From the NCBI GenBank assembly GCA_029975965.1, contig JARKOV010000015.1, positions 1 to 64,000 on the forward strand: 64,000 nucleotides of DNA. The letters are read 5' to 3'. The stretch comes from Anaerolinea sp. Its GTDB lineage: Bacteria; Chloroflexota; Anaerolineae; Anaerolineales; Anaerolineaceae. A model generated the notes under the pieces. That model was not told the origin of the DNA. It did no database searches and saw only the letters and a list, made by a program, of their open reading frames with translations. Positions 7,948 to 17,326 of this stretch are shown piece after piece. Numbering within the stretch: the stretch's first letter is position 1; each line of letters opens with the position of its first letter. The translations under genes were made by a program, and so were the position numbers.

Positions 7948-9855
7948 TCAAGCGAACGCCAACTCCCAGGTTCCGGCTTGTTGCGCTGCCCGCAGCCTGA
8001 AAACGAGGCGGAACAACCGCCCACCCCAGGATTGGGATAATCGGGCATCTGTCACAGAGATTTGCTCCACCTCAACTGAAAACAGGTCAGGATCGTAGCG
8101 GATCTCCCCATCTGCCGAGAAGCGGCCTTCGACCAACTCGACTGGATGCAGGTGAACGACGCCTGCCCTTTTCAATTCAGGGCGGCAGGCGGTCATCAAC
8201 GACAGGTAGATTTCCTGGGCTTCTGCCAGCTCGAACGCATCGCGCAACAAAACCTGCGCACCCCGATCGAGCCTGACCGAGCGCTCCCAGCGTAGAATGT
8301 GTGCTTCTGGCGGGTATGCCCCGCCGATCTCCAGTGCAAGCTCGGCCCCTCCCGCATCGCTGCGATATCGCGCATTTGCCGCGTGGAACTCCCTGCCCGG
8401 TGCCTGCATCCACCCGCCCACGGTGGGCAACGAATGGTAGGCGGACTGCATCGTCCAGATCTCGTAGCGCTGCGGGCTGAAGGTCTTTCGCGAATAGGTT
8501 TCCACCCCGACATCGACGATCATCGGCCTGCCATGTTTATAAACCACGAAATGCCCCACGTCGTTGTGATTATGGCTTTCAGCGTTATGCCCGCCCTTAA
8601 CTGCCATGTAGAGGCCTTGCTCACTCCCCGCCCTATCACGGGCTGCCATCACCTGGGTTTCCGGGAGCCAGACATCTCCCAACAGCGGCGGAGCCCCGGA
8701 AATGCTTTCGACATCCTGCCATCCGAACAATGCGGGAAGCTCGCGCAGCAGGCTGGCTGATCGATTGGACCGCTGGGAACGGTAGCCCTGCTCGAACAGG
8801 TCGGCTCGTTCCGCCAGCCAGGCCCCAAACCGCACCATCTGCGTGTCGCCGATGCGCATCCCATAGCGCACCACCAGCATCGCATCCGGGATGAGCACGG
8901 CGGGAGCGTCGGCGAAATTGAGGTAGTAATCGCCGGCGATGTGCGCCCGATAGACATAGCGCCCAATCTCTTGAATGAGCGGCTCGTTGAACAGGTCAAC
9001 CAGGCCGCCTGAGGCGCTGTAGAGTAACTCGAGGCAGTCGAAAAGCGATGCCCCGGCTCTTCCCCAATAGCTAGGACCTTCATCACAGCCGCCGTCTTGG
9101 GGATAATCATCCAGAAAATGATCCAGGCATTGGGCGATCTTCGTCACCCCGGCCGCCTTTGGTTGCGTATCCTCCTCCAGCAGCAGCACGCACGCCAGCC
9201 AGTTCGAGCAGATCCAGGGGTTCCAGTTGTTCACCGGTCGCACATGAAAACCCATCCACCAAAAATCGTCGCGGGTGAGGGCGGGAGCCAAAACGCGCCT
9301 ATGCACCTCGCGCAACACCCTCCGGTGGATCTCCGGATGGAATGCGTCCAGTTGTGGCCGCAAGAGGTACACCGTCCAGGCCAGCAACGCCGCCGTTTCC
9401 GCCGCGAACAAATCGACCACCGGCTCATCCACGTTCGGCAAACCCACGCCTGCCTTTTGCGCGCCGAGGTGCGCCGGCAGGCACCAGCTCGACTCCTCGC
9501 ACAACCACCACGCGCAGTTGGCAATCTGGGGCAAGAACGTGCCATCCCCAAGCATGCATTCGGCGATCACCAAAGTCGAGAGGATGTCGCGCCGCTTGAA
9601 ATAGAGCGCCTCGAAATGGCTACGGTTGCCATCGCGAGCAAATTGCAGGTACACGTCAGCGGGTAGATGCGGCCAGTCGGTCTGGGCTGCTTCGCGCCCC
9701 CTCTCCATGTGGGCCGCCCGCAACGAACCCGGAAGGGATTCCCATGCGGCGCGGTCCGACGCTGTTGGGTACGGCATCCAGTTCGCCCGGTCGATCCACA
9801 GCCCAGGTGAATTTTCACGAATTAAATGACGGTGAAGCAATCGCCTTCCGCTCAT
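7948..9855 (-). CDS. Heparinase II/III-family protein
   Basis: 635 residues with no signal peptide. An alpha/alpha-toroid-like N-terminal half (about 80-330; NNWNPWICSNW, CDEGPSYWGRAGA) is followed by the Heparinase_II_III beta region, with the signature AESHNHNDVGHFVVYKHGRPMIVD (candidate catalytic His, metal-binding Asp) and WERSVRLDRGAQVLLRDAF. The family cleaves uronic-acid polysaccharides by beta-elimination. Without a secretion signal it probably acts on imported oligosaccharides, or the substrate is another polymer. It stands alone, convergent with msrP, with a 93-base gap before it. Confidence 0.82.
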   Translation of the reverse strand: MSGRRLLHRHLIRENSPGLWIDRANWMPYPTASDRAAWESLPGSLRAAHMERGREAAQTDWPHLPADVYLQFARDGNRSHFEALYFKRRDILSTLVIAECMLGDGTFLPQIANCAWWLCEESSWCLPAHLGAQKAGVGLPNVDEPVVDLFAAETAALLAWTVYLLRPQLDAFHPEIHRRVLREVHRRVLAPALTRDDFWWMGFHVRPVNNWNPWICSNWLACVLLLEEDTQPKAAGVTKIAQCLDHFLDDYPQDGGCDEGPSYWGRAGASLFDCLELLYSASGGLVDLFNEPLIQEIGRYVYRAHIAGDYYLNFADAPAVLIPDAMLVVRYGMRIGDTQMVRFGAWLAERADLFEQGYRSQRSNRSASLLRELPALFGWQDVESISGAPPLLGDVWLPETQVMAARDRAGSEQGLYMAVKGGHNAESHNHNDVGHFVVYKHGRPMIVDVGVETYSRKTFSPQRYEIWTMQSAYHSLPTVGGWMQAPGREFHAANARYRSDAGGAELALEIGGAYPPEAHILRWERSVRLDRGAQVLLRDAFELAEAQEIYLSLMTACRPELKRAGVVHLHPVELVEGRFSADGEIRYDPDLFSVEVEQISVTDARLSQSWGGRLFRLVFRLRAAQQAGTWELAFA

Positions 9856-9949
9856 AAAAAACTCCCGCTTGAAAAAAAACGTTGTAAGTGCTCAGCCAGA
9901 AGTGAAAGGGGGTCTTCCCATCCACCCACCGAGTCGTTACAAACTGTTT

Positions 9950-10840
9950 TTAGAAGCCGCTTAAGGGGGGAAGCCAATCCCGTGCGGTCATCAGGTGCAC
10001 GTACATCCAACTCGGCTCATCTTTTTCGAGCCCCATCAGCACCCACCACACCTCGACTTCCGCCGCATAAAAGCGCGCCCGCTCGATCATGTCGCGGATC
10101 TCGCCATCATACCGCGCCATGCGCCGCACGAACGTCTCGCCGAAGCAGCTCATCGTCACCCCGATATCCATCGCCGGGTCGCCCACCCCTCCGGTGCCAA
10201 AATCGATGATCGCGCCGATCCTGCGGCTGTCTTCATCAAATAAGATGTGGTGCGGGCCACCGTCAGCGTGAATCAAACGCGGCTCGTGTTCCAGGGAGAG
10301 ATTACCGCTGAGCACAGGCAGGAAGATTTCATCCAGCGTATCGCGCATGTGGTCATAGAGGCTCGGGTAAATCAACTCCCGCGCTTTGTCGTAATACCCG
10401 GCATACGTGTCGAGAGTGCGAGCTGCGTCTGACGCGCCAATCTGAGCCGCCTGCACTTCATCCAGCGAGATGTGGCGCAAGTTGTGGTAGAAGCTCGCCA
10501 GTTGCTCGGCCAGCGCATCTTGCACCCGTTCCGTCTCGCGCAAGATCATCTGGCGTCGCAACGGCTTGCCAGGTAATTTCCGATAGCTGATGAAATCAGC
10601 CTCCATGTGGTCCCAGAAGGGGATCGCCACCTCTAGGTAGGGCCGTGCCAGGTGAAGGATGCGCCCTTCTTTCCACATCGAAGGCATTGCCCAGTCCCCC
10701 TTGGCAAAACGGCACACCCGCTCACCGTTGATCACGATCACATCATTCACCAGACCTTCGTAATTCTCTTCTACGGTGTGAATCTCCAGGTCGGGAAAGG
10801 CATTTTGGATGCGCAAGAGACGTTCAGCGGTCAGGTCCAT
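9950..10840 (-). CDS. APH-fold (aminoglycoside phosphotransferase-like) small-molecule kinase
   Basis: 296 residues. The kinase fold is shown by RLIHADGGPHHILFD (catalytic loop) and GAIIDFGTGGVGDPAMDIG (metal-binding DFG-like Asp), with an N-lobe VCRFAKGD lysine. In typical APH enzymes the loop is HGDxxxxN; here it is HADGGPHH, with His in place of the metal-binding Asn. The substrate is unknown; homoserine, choline or an antibiotic are common for the fold. The ATG at 10840 was preferred over a frame opening at 10939 because the domain starts there. Confidence 0.8.
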   Translation of the reverse strand: MDLTAERLLRIQNAFPDLEIHTVEENYEGLVNDVIVINGERVCRFAKGDWAMPSMWKEGRILHLARPYLEVAIPFWDHMEADFISYRKLPGKPLRRQMILRETERVQDALAEQLASFYHNLRHISLDEVQAAQIGASDAARTLDTYAGYYDKARELIYPSLYDHMRDTLDEIFLPVLSGNLSLEHEPRLIHADGGPHHILFDEDSRRIGAIIDFGTGGVGDPAMDIGVTMSCFGETFVRRMARYDGEIRDMIERARFYAAEVEVWWVLMGLEKDEPSWMYVHLMTARDWLPPLSGF

Positions 10841-10974
10841 ATCAGGGATTGTACTATAGTCTGCCGGGATGGAGTAAAGCCTGACAGCATCGATGTTAAC
10901 CGGTTCCACCGGTCCTCCGCCAGGCAGACAGCCCAGCAACCCAAATACTCACTTTCGCCCAAATCCGTGATATG

Positions 10975-10983
10975 TGTTATAAT
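10975..10983 (+). promoter_or_regulatory. Extended -10 promoter of the rpsF-ssb-rpsR operon
   Basis: TGTTATAAT, an extended -10 (TGnTATAAT), with start expected near 10990. It leaves an ~80-base leader before rpsF. No good -35 is seen, as expected for extended -10 promoters. Confidence 0.6.
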
Positions 10984-11011
10984 CTCCCCTCGCAATCCGC
11001 GTTGTTACTTT

Positions 11012-11045
11012 CCGCTCCTGACGCGCCCACGGTGTGAACAGGAGC
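11012..11045 (+). promoter_or_regulatory. Hairpin in the rpsF leader, possible S6:S18 autoregulatory site
   Basis: GCTCCTG (11014-11020) pairs with CAGGAGC (11039-11045) around an 18-base loop; CCG directly overlaps the 5' side of the stem. Many bacterial rpsF leaders carry a CCG-containing structure bound by the S6:S18 pair to repress the operon. The hairpin is seen; its function is inferred from position only. Confidence 0.35.
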
Positions 11046-11071
11046 AAACCCAAGGAAAGGAGGATCCCTTA

Positions 11072-11353
11072 ATGCGTAACTACGAGATTGTCTTCATCGT
11101 CCATCCCGATCTGGACGAAACCGCTTTGAATGGCGTCATCGAAAAGGTCAAGGGTTGGATTACGGAAGCGGGCGGGTCGATTGAAAAAGCCGACCTGTGG
11201 GGCAAGCGCCGGATGGCTTATACCATCCGCAAGCAGCGCGAAGGTCAATACATGTACCTTGAGACCAGCATGCCCCCCGCCTTCAGTAGCGAGCTCGATC
11301 ACAATTTACGCCTGACCGAGCCCGTGCTGCGCTACATGATCATCGCCAAGTAG
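11072..11353 (+). CDS. rpsF: 30S ribosomal protein S6
   Basis: 93 residues, usual size. MRNYEIVFIVHPDLDE, WGKRRMAYTIRKQREGQYMYLE and LRLTEPVLRYMIIAK are standard S6 sequence. S6 pairs with S18 on the platform of the 30S subunit. A strong AAAGGAGG ribosome-binding site precedes the ATG. First gene of the classical rpsF-ssb-rpsR operon. Confidence 0.98.
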   Translation: MRNYEIVFIVHPDLDETALNGVIEKVKGWITEAGGSIEKADLWGKRRMAYTIRKQREGQYMYLETSMPPAFSSELDHNLRLTEPVLRYMIIAK

Positions 11354-11404
11354 CCAGCGGGTAATCAAAACGTTTGAGTCGATTGGAATGTGCGAGGTGA
11401 CATC

Positions 11405-11812
11405 ATGAGCCGGGGTTTGAATAAAATCATGATCATCGGCCACCTGGGGCGCGATCCTGAAATGCGCTACACCCCTTCTGGCAAGCCAGTGACGACCTTC
11501 ACCGTTGCCACCAGCCGGAGCTGGAATTCCGCTGACGGCGAGCGGCACACGGAAACCGAATGGTTTAACGTCGTTGCCTGGGGCAACCTGGCCGAAATCT
11601 GCAAGCAATACCTCACCAAAGGCCAGCAGGTGTACATTGAAGGTCGCCTGCAAACTCGCCGTTGGGAGGACAGCGAAGGGGTGAAACACACCTCGGTCGA
11701 GATCGTCGCCAGCGAGATGATGATGCTCGGCGATCGACGCGACACCCTGACCAACCACGCCGCTGAGACCGCCGACTCGGACGTTGAAATCGATGACGAG
11801 TATCCCTTCTAG
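11405..11812 (+). CDS. ssb: Single-stranded DNA-binding protein
   Basis: 135 residues. OB fold with [46 protein letters not shown] and [15 protein letters not shown], followed by a short acidic tail ending in DEYPF, close to the DDIPF-type tip that recruits partner proteins. The tail is short compared with E. coli SSB. The ATG at 11405 is preceded by GAGGTGA; an upstream ATG-like start at 11390 would place this site inside the gene. Confidence 0.97.
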   Translation: MSRGLNKIMIIGHLGRDPEMRYTPSGKPVTTFTVATSRSWNSADGERHTETEWFNVVAWGNLAEICKQYLTKGQQVYIEGRLQTRRWEDSEGVKHTSVEIVASEMMMLGDRRDTLTNHAAETADSDVEIDDEYPF

Positions 11813-11826
11813 TTGGAGAAAGACGT

Positions 11827-12096
11827 ATGAGTGAAGATAACATCATGGAGAACGAGCAGCCGACAATGCGGCGCTATGTCTCCAGGCCTAAAATCTGCCA
11901 GTTCTGTGTAGATAAGAACATCCCGATCGATTACAAACAGGTGGATATGCTGCGCCGTTTCGTTACTGAAGAGGGCAAGATTCGCCCGCGGCGCCAGACC
12001 GGCACCTGCGCCAAACACCAGCGCGCTCTTGCGATGGCCATTAAACGCGCCCGCCACCTGGCCTTTCTGCCCTACGTGGGTGGCGAGCTCGATTAA
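11827..12096 (+). CDS. rpsR: 30S ribosomal protein S18, zinc-binding type
   Basis: 89 residues. CQFCVDKN and the later TGTCAKHQR give the Cys/His set of the zinc-binding (C+) form of S18; IRPRRQTG and [18 protein letters not shown] are family hallmarks. It partners S6. The gene follows ssb by 14 bases and is closed by a strong terminator. Confidence 0.97.
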   Translation: MSEDNIMENEQPTMRRYVSRPKICQFCVDKNIPIDYKQVDMLRRFVTEEGKIRPRRQTGTCAKHQRALAMAIKRARHLAFLPYVGGELD

Positions 12097-12115
12097 GTTC
12101 GCCCCGCTATCTGGA

Positions 12116-12156
12116 GGGGCATGGGCTAACGCCAGCCCTTGCCCCTTTCTTTTTTT
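12116..12156 (+). terminator. Rho-independent terminator after rpsR
   Basis: GGGGCATGGGCT pairs with AGCCCTTGCCCC around a five-base loop and is followed by TTTCTTTTTTT. It ends just before the foldase gene, so it may also act as an attenuator for it. Confidence 0.85.
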
Positions 12157-12168
12157 GAGAGGTCGTCC

Positions 12169-13488
12169 ATGGCAAAGAAACCTGCGCCTAAGGTAACAAC
12201 GAAGAAACACCTTGCGCGCCTCGATAAAGAGCGCATGCAGAGGCGATATTTACTGTTAGGCGTCGCAGCGGTCGTTCTCATCGTCATCGCCGTCATCGTC
12301 TATGGCATCCTGGACCAGACTTACTTCCAGGCCAACCGGGTTGTGGCTCAAGTGGGTGATCAAAAAATCACCGTGAAGGAATTCCAAACCCAGACCCGCT
12401 TTGCGCGCTACATGCTCATCCGCGAGCACGATAGCTACACCAGCAACTCCTTATTTGCCCAGTTCTACACCGACCGCATCCAGGAAATCGAGACGACTCT
12501 CGCCGATCCGGCTACGGTTGGCAAACAAGCGCTCGATGGAATGATCGAAGACCTGGTGGTCGCCCGTGAAGCCACCGCCCGTGGAATCACCGTGACGGAT
12601 GAGGAATTGGAGAAAGGCATGCAAGAGGCGTTCGGCTTTTTCGCCCAGGGCACCCCGACGACCGCGCCGACCAGCACGCCTTTTGTCACCGCCACATTAA
12701 ACCCGACCCAAGAGGGCTGGCTACCCCCTACCCCCACCGCGAGCTCCACACCGACCACCGAGCCGGCAACCGCCACGCCGACCGCCACGCCGGAACAACC
12801 CACCACGACGCCCACCCCTGAAGGCGCCACGCCATCTGCTCCGGAGGTCACCTCGACGCCCGAAGGCACGCCCACACCGTTCCCAACGGCCACGCCCTAC
12901 ACGCTGGAAGGCTACCAGGCGGAATTGAAGACCTTCGTCGACACGCTCAGCGCGATCGGGTATGACGAAGCTCACCTGCGAGCGTACATTCGAAATAACC
13001 TGCTGCGCCAGAAGCTTTTCGAAGCGCTGACTGCGGACGTCGAGACCCAGGCCGAGAAAGTCTGGGCCCGGCACATCCTGGTCGCGACCGAGGAAGAGGC
13101 CAACCAGGTGCTCGAGCGGTTGAACCAGGGCGAAGACTTCGCCAGGCTGGCTTCGGAGCTCTCGCTGGACACGAGCAACAAAGATGCCGGCGGCGACCTG
13201 GGTTGGTTCACCAAAGGCGTGATGGATCCGGCTTTTGAAACGGCTACTTTCGCCCTGACGATCGGTCAGACCAGCCAACCGGTGCAAACCACCTTCGGTT
13301 ACCACATCATCCAGCTACTGGGTCGCCAGGTTTTGCCCCTGACCGATGCCGAGCTTTCCAACGCCAAGCAGAACGCCTGGACCGAGTGGCTCACCACCGC
13401 CAAGGCAGCCGAGGACGTGGTCACCCACGACCTTTGGATGACCCTCTCCCCCACCACTCCCGAAGTCACCCCGTACGCCGGCGGATAA
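12169..13488 (+). CDS. Membrane-anchored parvulin-type peptidyl-prolyl isomerase (PrsA/SurA-like) with Pro/Thr-rich insert
   Basis: 439 residues. A Lys-rich cytoplasmic N-terminus, one membrane helix (about 25-45), a SurA_N-like helical region (VVAQVGDQKITVKEFQTQTR onward), a long Thr/Pro-rich insert (about 158-245), more of the chaperone region, then a PPIC domain (about 299-386: ARHILVATEEEA, FARLASELSLD, GGDLGWFTKG, GYHIIQLL). Such foldases help exported proteins fold outside the membrane. The low-complexity insert interrupts the chaperone region, not the isomerase domain. The ATG at 12169 fits GAGAGGTCG upstream. Confidence 0.88.
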   Translation: MAKKPAPKVTTKKHLARLDKERMQRRYLLLGVAAVVLIVIAVIVYGILDQTYFQANRVVAQVGDQKITVKEFQTQTRFARYMLIREHDSYTSNSLFAQFYTDRIQEIETTLADPATVGKQALDGMIEDLVVAREATARGITVTDEELEKGMQEAFGFFAQGTPTTAPTSTPFVTATLNPTQEGWLPPTPTASSTPTTEPATATPTATPEQPTTTPTPEGATPSAPEVTSTPEGTPTPFPTATPYTLEGYQAELKTFVDTLSAIGYDEAHLRAYIRNNLLRQKLFEALTADVETQAEKVWARHILVATEEEANQVLERLNQGEDFARLASELSLDTSNKDAGGDLGWFTKGVMDPAFETATFALTIGQTSQPVQTTFGYHIIQLLGRQVLPLTDAELSNAKQNAWTEWLTTAKAAEDVVTHDLWMTLSPTTPEVTPYAGG

Positions 13489-13531
13489 CCGGCAAACACT
13501 TCATCTAACTCTGGCTGAGTAGGTCACCAAA

Positions 13532-13562
13532 AAAAATACGGCGGACACACCGCCGTATTTTG
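13532..13562. terminator. Bidirectional terminator between foldase and smc
   Basis: AAAATACGGCGG / CCGCCGTATTTT with loop ACACA, T-rich on both strands, placed between two convergent genes. Confidence 0.8.
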
Positions 13563-13568
13563 TTGCTC

Positions 13569-16500
13569 TTATTTGACCATTTCTTCACTCAACTCATCCA
13601 GGCGCAGGCTGATCACCTGGCTGGCCGAGTCGCGGCCCATCGTGACCCCGTAAATCACATCGGCCGCCTGAACCGTGTTACGGTTATGCGTGACCAGGAT
13701 AAACTGGGTCTTCTCCGCCAGCTCCATCAGCAGATCGCGGAAGCGCCCCACGTTGGCTTCGTCCAGCATCGCGTCGACCTCATCCATCACGCAGAATGGA
13801 GTCGGCGAAACTTTGAGGAGAGAGAAGATCAACGCCACCGCAGTCAGGCTGCGCTCCCCTCCGGAGAGCAGCGACAGCCCCTGGTCGCGGCGACCCGGCA
13901 AGCGCGCCTCGATGTCGATGCCCATATCAGCCGTGCTCTCGGCATCGGTGAGCACCAGCCGGGCAGATCCACCGCCAAACAAACGGGTGAACAACTGCCG
14001 GAACTCCGCTGCTACGGCATCAAAGGTTTTGCGAAATTCCCGCCGCATCAACTCATCCAACTCGGCGATCACTTCACGCAAATCGGTGTCCGCTTTGCGC
14101 AGGTCGGCCACCTGTTGGGTCAGGAAATCGAAGCGCTCTTTCACCGATTGAAACTCGCTCTGCACTTCCGGGTTGATCGGACCCATGCGTCGCAAGAGCG
14201 CTCGCTGGCGGGCGATGTTTTCCTCCAGGTCCGAAGGCAATTCGTTCACCGTTGGCAACTGCTCGACCATCCCATCCAGCGGCAAAGGGGTCGGACCGGA
14301 GATGTCTGCGGTATATTCGAAGGCGACCAGCCCGAAATCCTCCTCCACCTTGCGCCGCAGCGAATCGAGGGAATCGCGGCAACGACCCAACTCAAGTTGG
14401 GCCTGGGTCGAATAGCGTTCCGCTACGGCCACACCTTGCTGGACTGCGATCAGGTTATCTTGCAACTGGCTTGCCTCAGCCTCTACGAGTCGCAATTCTT
14501 TCTCGGCGGGATCGATCCTGGCCTGGAGCTGCTCGATTTGCTCGTTCAGCCCGCTTTCGTCAGCCAACGCCTGGACTCGCTCCACGTCCAGTTGCGCCAG
14601 GCCACTCGTCGCAGCGTCCAGGCGTTGTTTGAGCATACCGGACTGGGTCTGGCTGGTTGCCAGGCTGTCTGTTTGCTCCTGAAGCCGGCGCTCCGCATCC
14701 TGTACCGCACGGCTGGCAACCGCTTGCGCCGTATTCCAATGCGCCATGTCAGCCTGCAAATCATCCAATGGTAGCGCGTTCAACTGGTGAACCAAATCTC
14801 GCACCACCTGGGCGAACTCGTTGCCTTGCGCGATGCTGACAGCCAGCGTTTCTTCCGCCTGTTGCAGTTCGCCTTCGGCTTGAGCAATTTGAGCGCTGAG
14901 GGCGCTCAACTGGCGGGTTTGATACTCATGGCGCTGGCGCGCCTGTTCGTTTGCCAACGCAGCCTGTTGATAGCTCTGGTTGGCCCTGGTCAACACGGAT
15001 TGCGCCTGGCGCAACTGGTTGTCCAGTTCCTTTTCAAGGTTGCGTTCATCAGAAAGGGCGGTCTCGTTCGCGACCAGGGCTTCCTCAATCACCTTGAGGC
15101 GCTCCTGCAATCCGGAAAGAACCGAGCCCAATTCCTCGATGCGCCGCCTTCTCCCGATCAGGCTGCTCGATTTGCTTTCGCGCCCGGCGATCACCGCGCC
15201 ATTCCCCAAAAACACTTCGCCTTGCAGGGTCACCACGCGCGCGCTTTCTGGCAGTGAACGGGCCAGCTTGCGCGCGGAACGCCGGTCACGAGCGATCAGC
15301 ACCTGGCCGAGCAAAAGGCGCAAAGCGGGCTGCCATTCCGGCGAACAACTCACCAGGTCTGCTGCGACCCCAAGGCAGCCCTCTTCTTGCACTGCGCTCA
15401 CACTTTGTCCTTGCCGGGCATCTTCCAGGGGCAATAGCACTGCACGGCCGTTGTCGCCGCTGGAGAGCTTTTCCAGCGCATCTTCTAGGCTGGCGCCTTT
15501 CTGGAGCAACACGCTGTCCAGGTATTCACCCAGGGCCGCAGCGACCGCCGCCTCCAATTCCGCAGGCACCGTAAGGCCATTGCTCAAAGGCTGGAACCCA
15601 CCCTGCAAACGCCCCTGCCGCGCTTCTTGCAAGATAAAACGGGCGCCGTTCGCCAGCCCGCTCATCGAACGCTCGGCTTGTTCCAGCACCTCCATCTGGG
15701 CAACGCTACGGCTGCGTTCCGTGTCAACCCTGCCGCGCTCCTCTTGCAGCTCACGGCGCTGTTCTTCCAGGCCACGGATCGACGCGCGGCGAGAGGTCAA
15801 CACCTCTTCCATCCGGCTCACCTGGTCTCCAGCGGCAGACCGGCTCTTCTCCCACTGGTCCAGGTCAACCTGCGCCTTTGCCAGTTCCTCTGCATCTTTA
15901 TTCTGGTTGTGCTTCAGGTTGTGCAGGCTGGTTTGCAGTGCTTCAAGCCGGTTTTTCAGCTCATCCATGCGCGCTTTGACCTGCACCTGGCGCGTCTCCG
16001 CCTCCAACGAGGATCGGCGTGCCTCTTTCAAACGGTTCTCCAGCGCGGACCGTTCAGCCTGGCGACGTTCCAGCGCATTGCGCGCCTGCCGTACCTGCTC
16101 GCCTGCCTCCTGGAGGTCGACCTTCAAGCGATCGGTTTCAGCCTGGAGCTCCTCCCTGCGCGCCTCGCGCGCAGCCTGCTCTTCTTCCAACCGGGCGAGG
16201 TCGCTCTGTGCGCTGGCCTTCTGGGCACTGAGAGCCCGTTGGCGCTCATCCATCACAGCCAGCGCCCGGCTGACTTGCTCGCGCCGGTTATGCAGCGCAG
16301 CGGACTGCCCATGCCATTCGCTCAACTGGTTGCGTAACGCTGCCAGGTGAGCGCGCACCCGCCCAAGCTGGCTCTCAACCTGGGCCTGTTTTTCCCGCGC
16401 CTGGGTCAGGCGCTCTTCATGCGCTCGCAACACCTCACGCAACCGGATCAACTCCACCTGTGTCCGGTTCCAGTGGAAACCGTACCAATCACGTAACAAG

Positions 16501-17174
16501 ACGCGCAAATCGGTTCGGATTTGCTCGTACTCCATGGCTCGCCTGGCCTGGCGTTCCAGGCTATGCAGGCGCGGCTCCAGCTCGCTGAGGATATCCAGCA
16601 CGCGCTCCAGGTTTCGCCGCGTGGTGTCTAAGCGATTAATGGCTTCCTCGCGCCGGGTGCGGTAAAGCCCAATTCCGGCGGCCTCTTCGAAGAATCGCCG
16701 GCGCTCCTCGGGCTTCAATGAGAGCGCCGCATCGACCAGCCCCTGCCCGATGATGGTGTACGTGCGTTCAGCCAGGCCAGACTGCGCCAGGAGCTCGGTG
16801 ATCTCTTTCAGTCGGACGCGTTGCCCGTTCAGCAAGTATTCATTCGTGCCGTCGCGGTAGGCGCGGCGGGTGATCGAGACCTCGCTGTAATCGATCGGCA
16901 GCCAGCCGCTCTCGTTGTCAAACAGGATCGACGCCGACGCCATTCCGGCGCGGGGGCGCTGTTCCGATCCCGAAAAGATCATGTCTTCCGTCTTGCGGCC
17001 GCGTAAAAGGCTGTACGATTGCTCCCCCAGAACCCAGCGCACCGCATCCGCGATGTTCGATTTTCCCGACCCATTTGGGCCGACAATAGCCGTCACCAGG
17101 CCCGGAAATTCAAACACCGTGCGGCTGGCAAACGTTTTGTATCCGTGAAGCTCCAACGATTTTAAAAGTGACAT
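13569..17174 (-). CDS. smc: Chromosome partition/condensin protein SMC
   Basis: 1201 residues, full SMC length. MSLLKSLELHGYKTFASRTV and GPNGSGKSNIADAVRWVLGEQ (Walker A) form the N-terminal head half; long coiled coils flank a hinge (about 510-650, GLTVPAELEAAVAAALGEYLD); LLSGGERSLTAVALIFSLL (signature) and FCVMDEVDAMLDEANV (Walker B) form the C-terminal head. SMC with ScpA and ScpB compacts and segregates the chromosome. scpA is at 19.5 kb; no scpB is seen in the window. The start at ATG 17174 fits the family N-terminus; the frame extends to 17297 without homology. Confidence 0.97.
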   Translation of the reverse strand: MSLLKSLELHGYKTFASRTVFEFPGLVTAIVGPNGSGKSNIADAVRWVLGEQSYSLLRGRKTEDMIFSGSEQRPRAGMASASILFDNESGWLPIDYSEVSITRRAYRDGTNEYLLNGQRVRLKEITELLAQSGLAERTYTIIGQGLVDAALSLKPEERRRFFEEAAGIGLYRTRREEAINRLDTTRRNLERVLDILSELEPRLHSLERQARRAMEYEQIRTDLRVLLRDWYGFHWNRTQVELIRLREVLRAHEERLTQAREKQAQVESQLGRVRAHLAALRNQLSEWHGQSAALHNRREQVSRALAVMDERQRALSAQKASAQSDLARLEEEQAAREARREELQAETDRLKVDLQEAGEQVRQARNALERRQAERSALENRLKEARRSSLEAETRQVQVKARMDELKNRLEALQTSLHNLKHNQNKDAEELAKAQVDLDQWEKSRSAAGDQVSRMEEVLTSRRASIRGLEEQRRELQEERGRVDTERSRSVAQMEVLEQAERSMSGLANGARFILQEARQGRLQGGFQPLSNGLTVPAELEAAVAAALGEYLDSVLLQKGASLEDALEKLSSGDNGRAVLLPLEDARQGQSVSAVQEEGCLGVAADLVSCSPEWQPALRLLLGQVLIARDRRSARKLARSLPESARVVTLQGEVFLGNGAVIAGRESKSSSLIGRRRRIEELGSVLSGLQERLKVIEEALVANETALSDERNLEKELDNQLRQAQSVLTRANQSYQQAALANEQARQRHEYQTRQLSALSAQIAQAEGELQQAEETLAVSIAQGNEFAQVVRDLVHQLNALPLDDLQADMAHWNTAQAVASRAVQDAERRLQEQTDSLATSQTQSGMLKQRLDAATSGLAQLDVERVQALADESGLNEQIEQLQARIDPAEKELRLVEAEASQLQDNLIAVQQGVAVAERYSTQAQLELGRCRDSLDSLRRKVEEDFGLVAFEYTADISGPTPLPLDGMVEQLPTVNELPSDLEENIARQRALLRRMGPINPEVQSEFQSVKERFDFLTQQVADLRKADTDLREVIAELDELMRREFRKTFDAVAAEFRQLFTRLFGGGSARLVLTDAESTADMGIDIEARLPGRRDQGLSLLSGGERSLTAVALIFSLLKVSPTPFCVMDEVDAMLDEANVGRFRDLLMELAEKTQFILVTHNRNTVQAADVIYGVTMGRDSASQVISLRLDELSEEMVK

Positions 17175-17326
17175 AAAATTGACCGAGTATCCCTCGTCGT
17201 GGTTTGTCCCACCCGCGATCCAGTTACTGGACTTGCTCCACGTACCGATCCGGATAACCGTCTTCTGGTTGTCCATCTGTGCGGCGGAGCCGCACAATAA
17301 AAACCAAAATCATTTCAGGATCAGTT

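Noticed and set aside
13560..16350. Long open frames (404 and 456 codons) on the plus strand
   Set aside because: They lie wholly antisense to smc, lack family motifs and have the composition of a shadow of a GC-rich gene.
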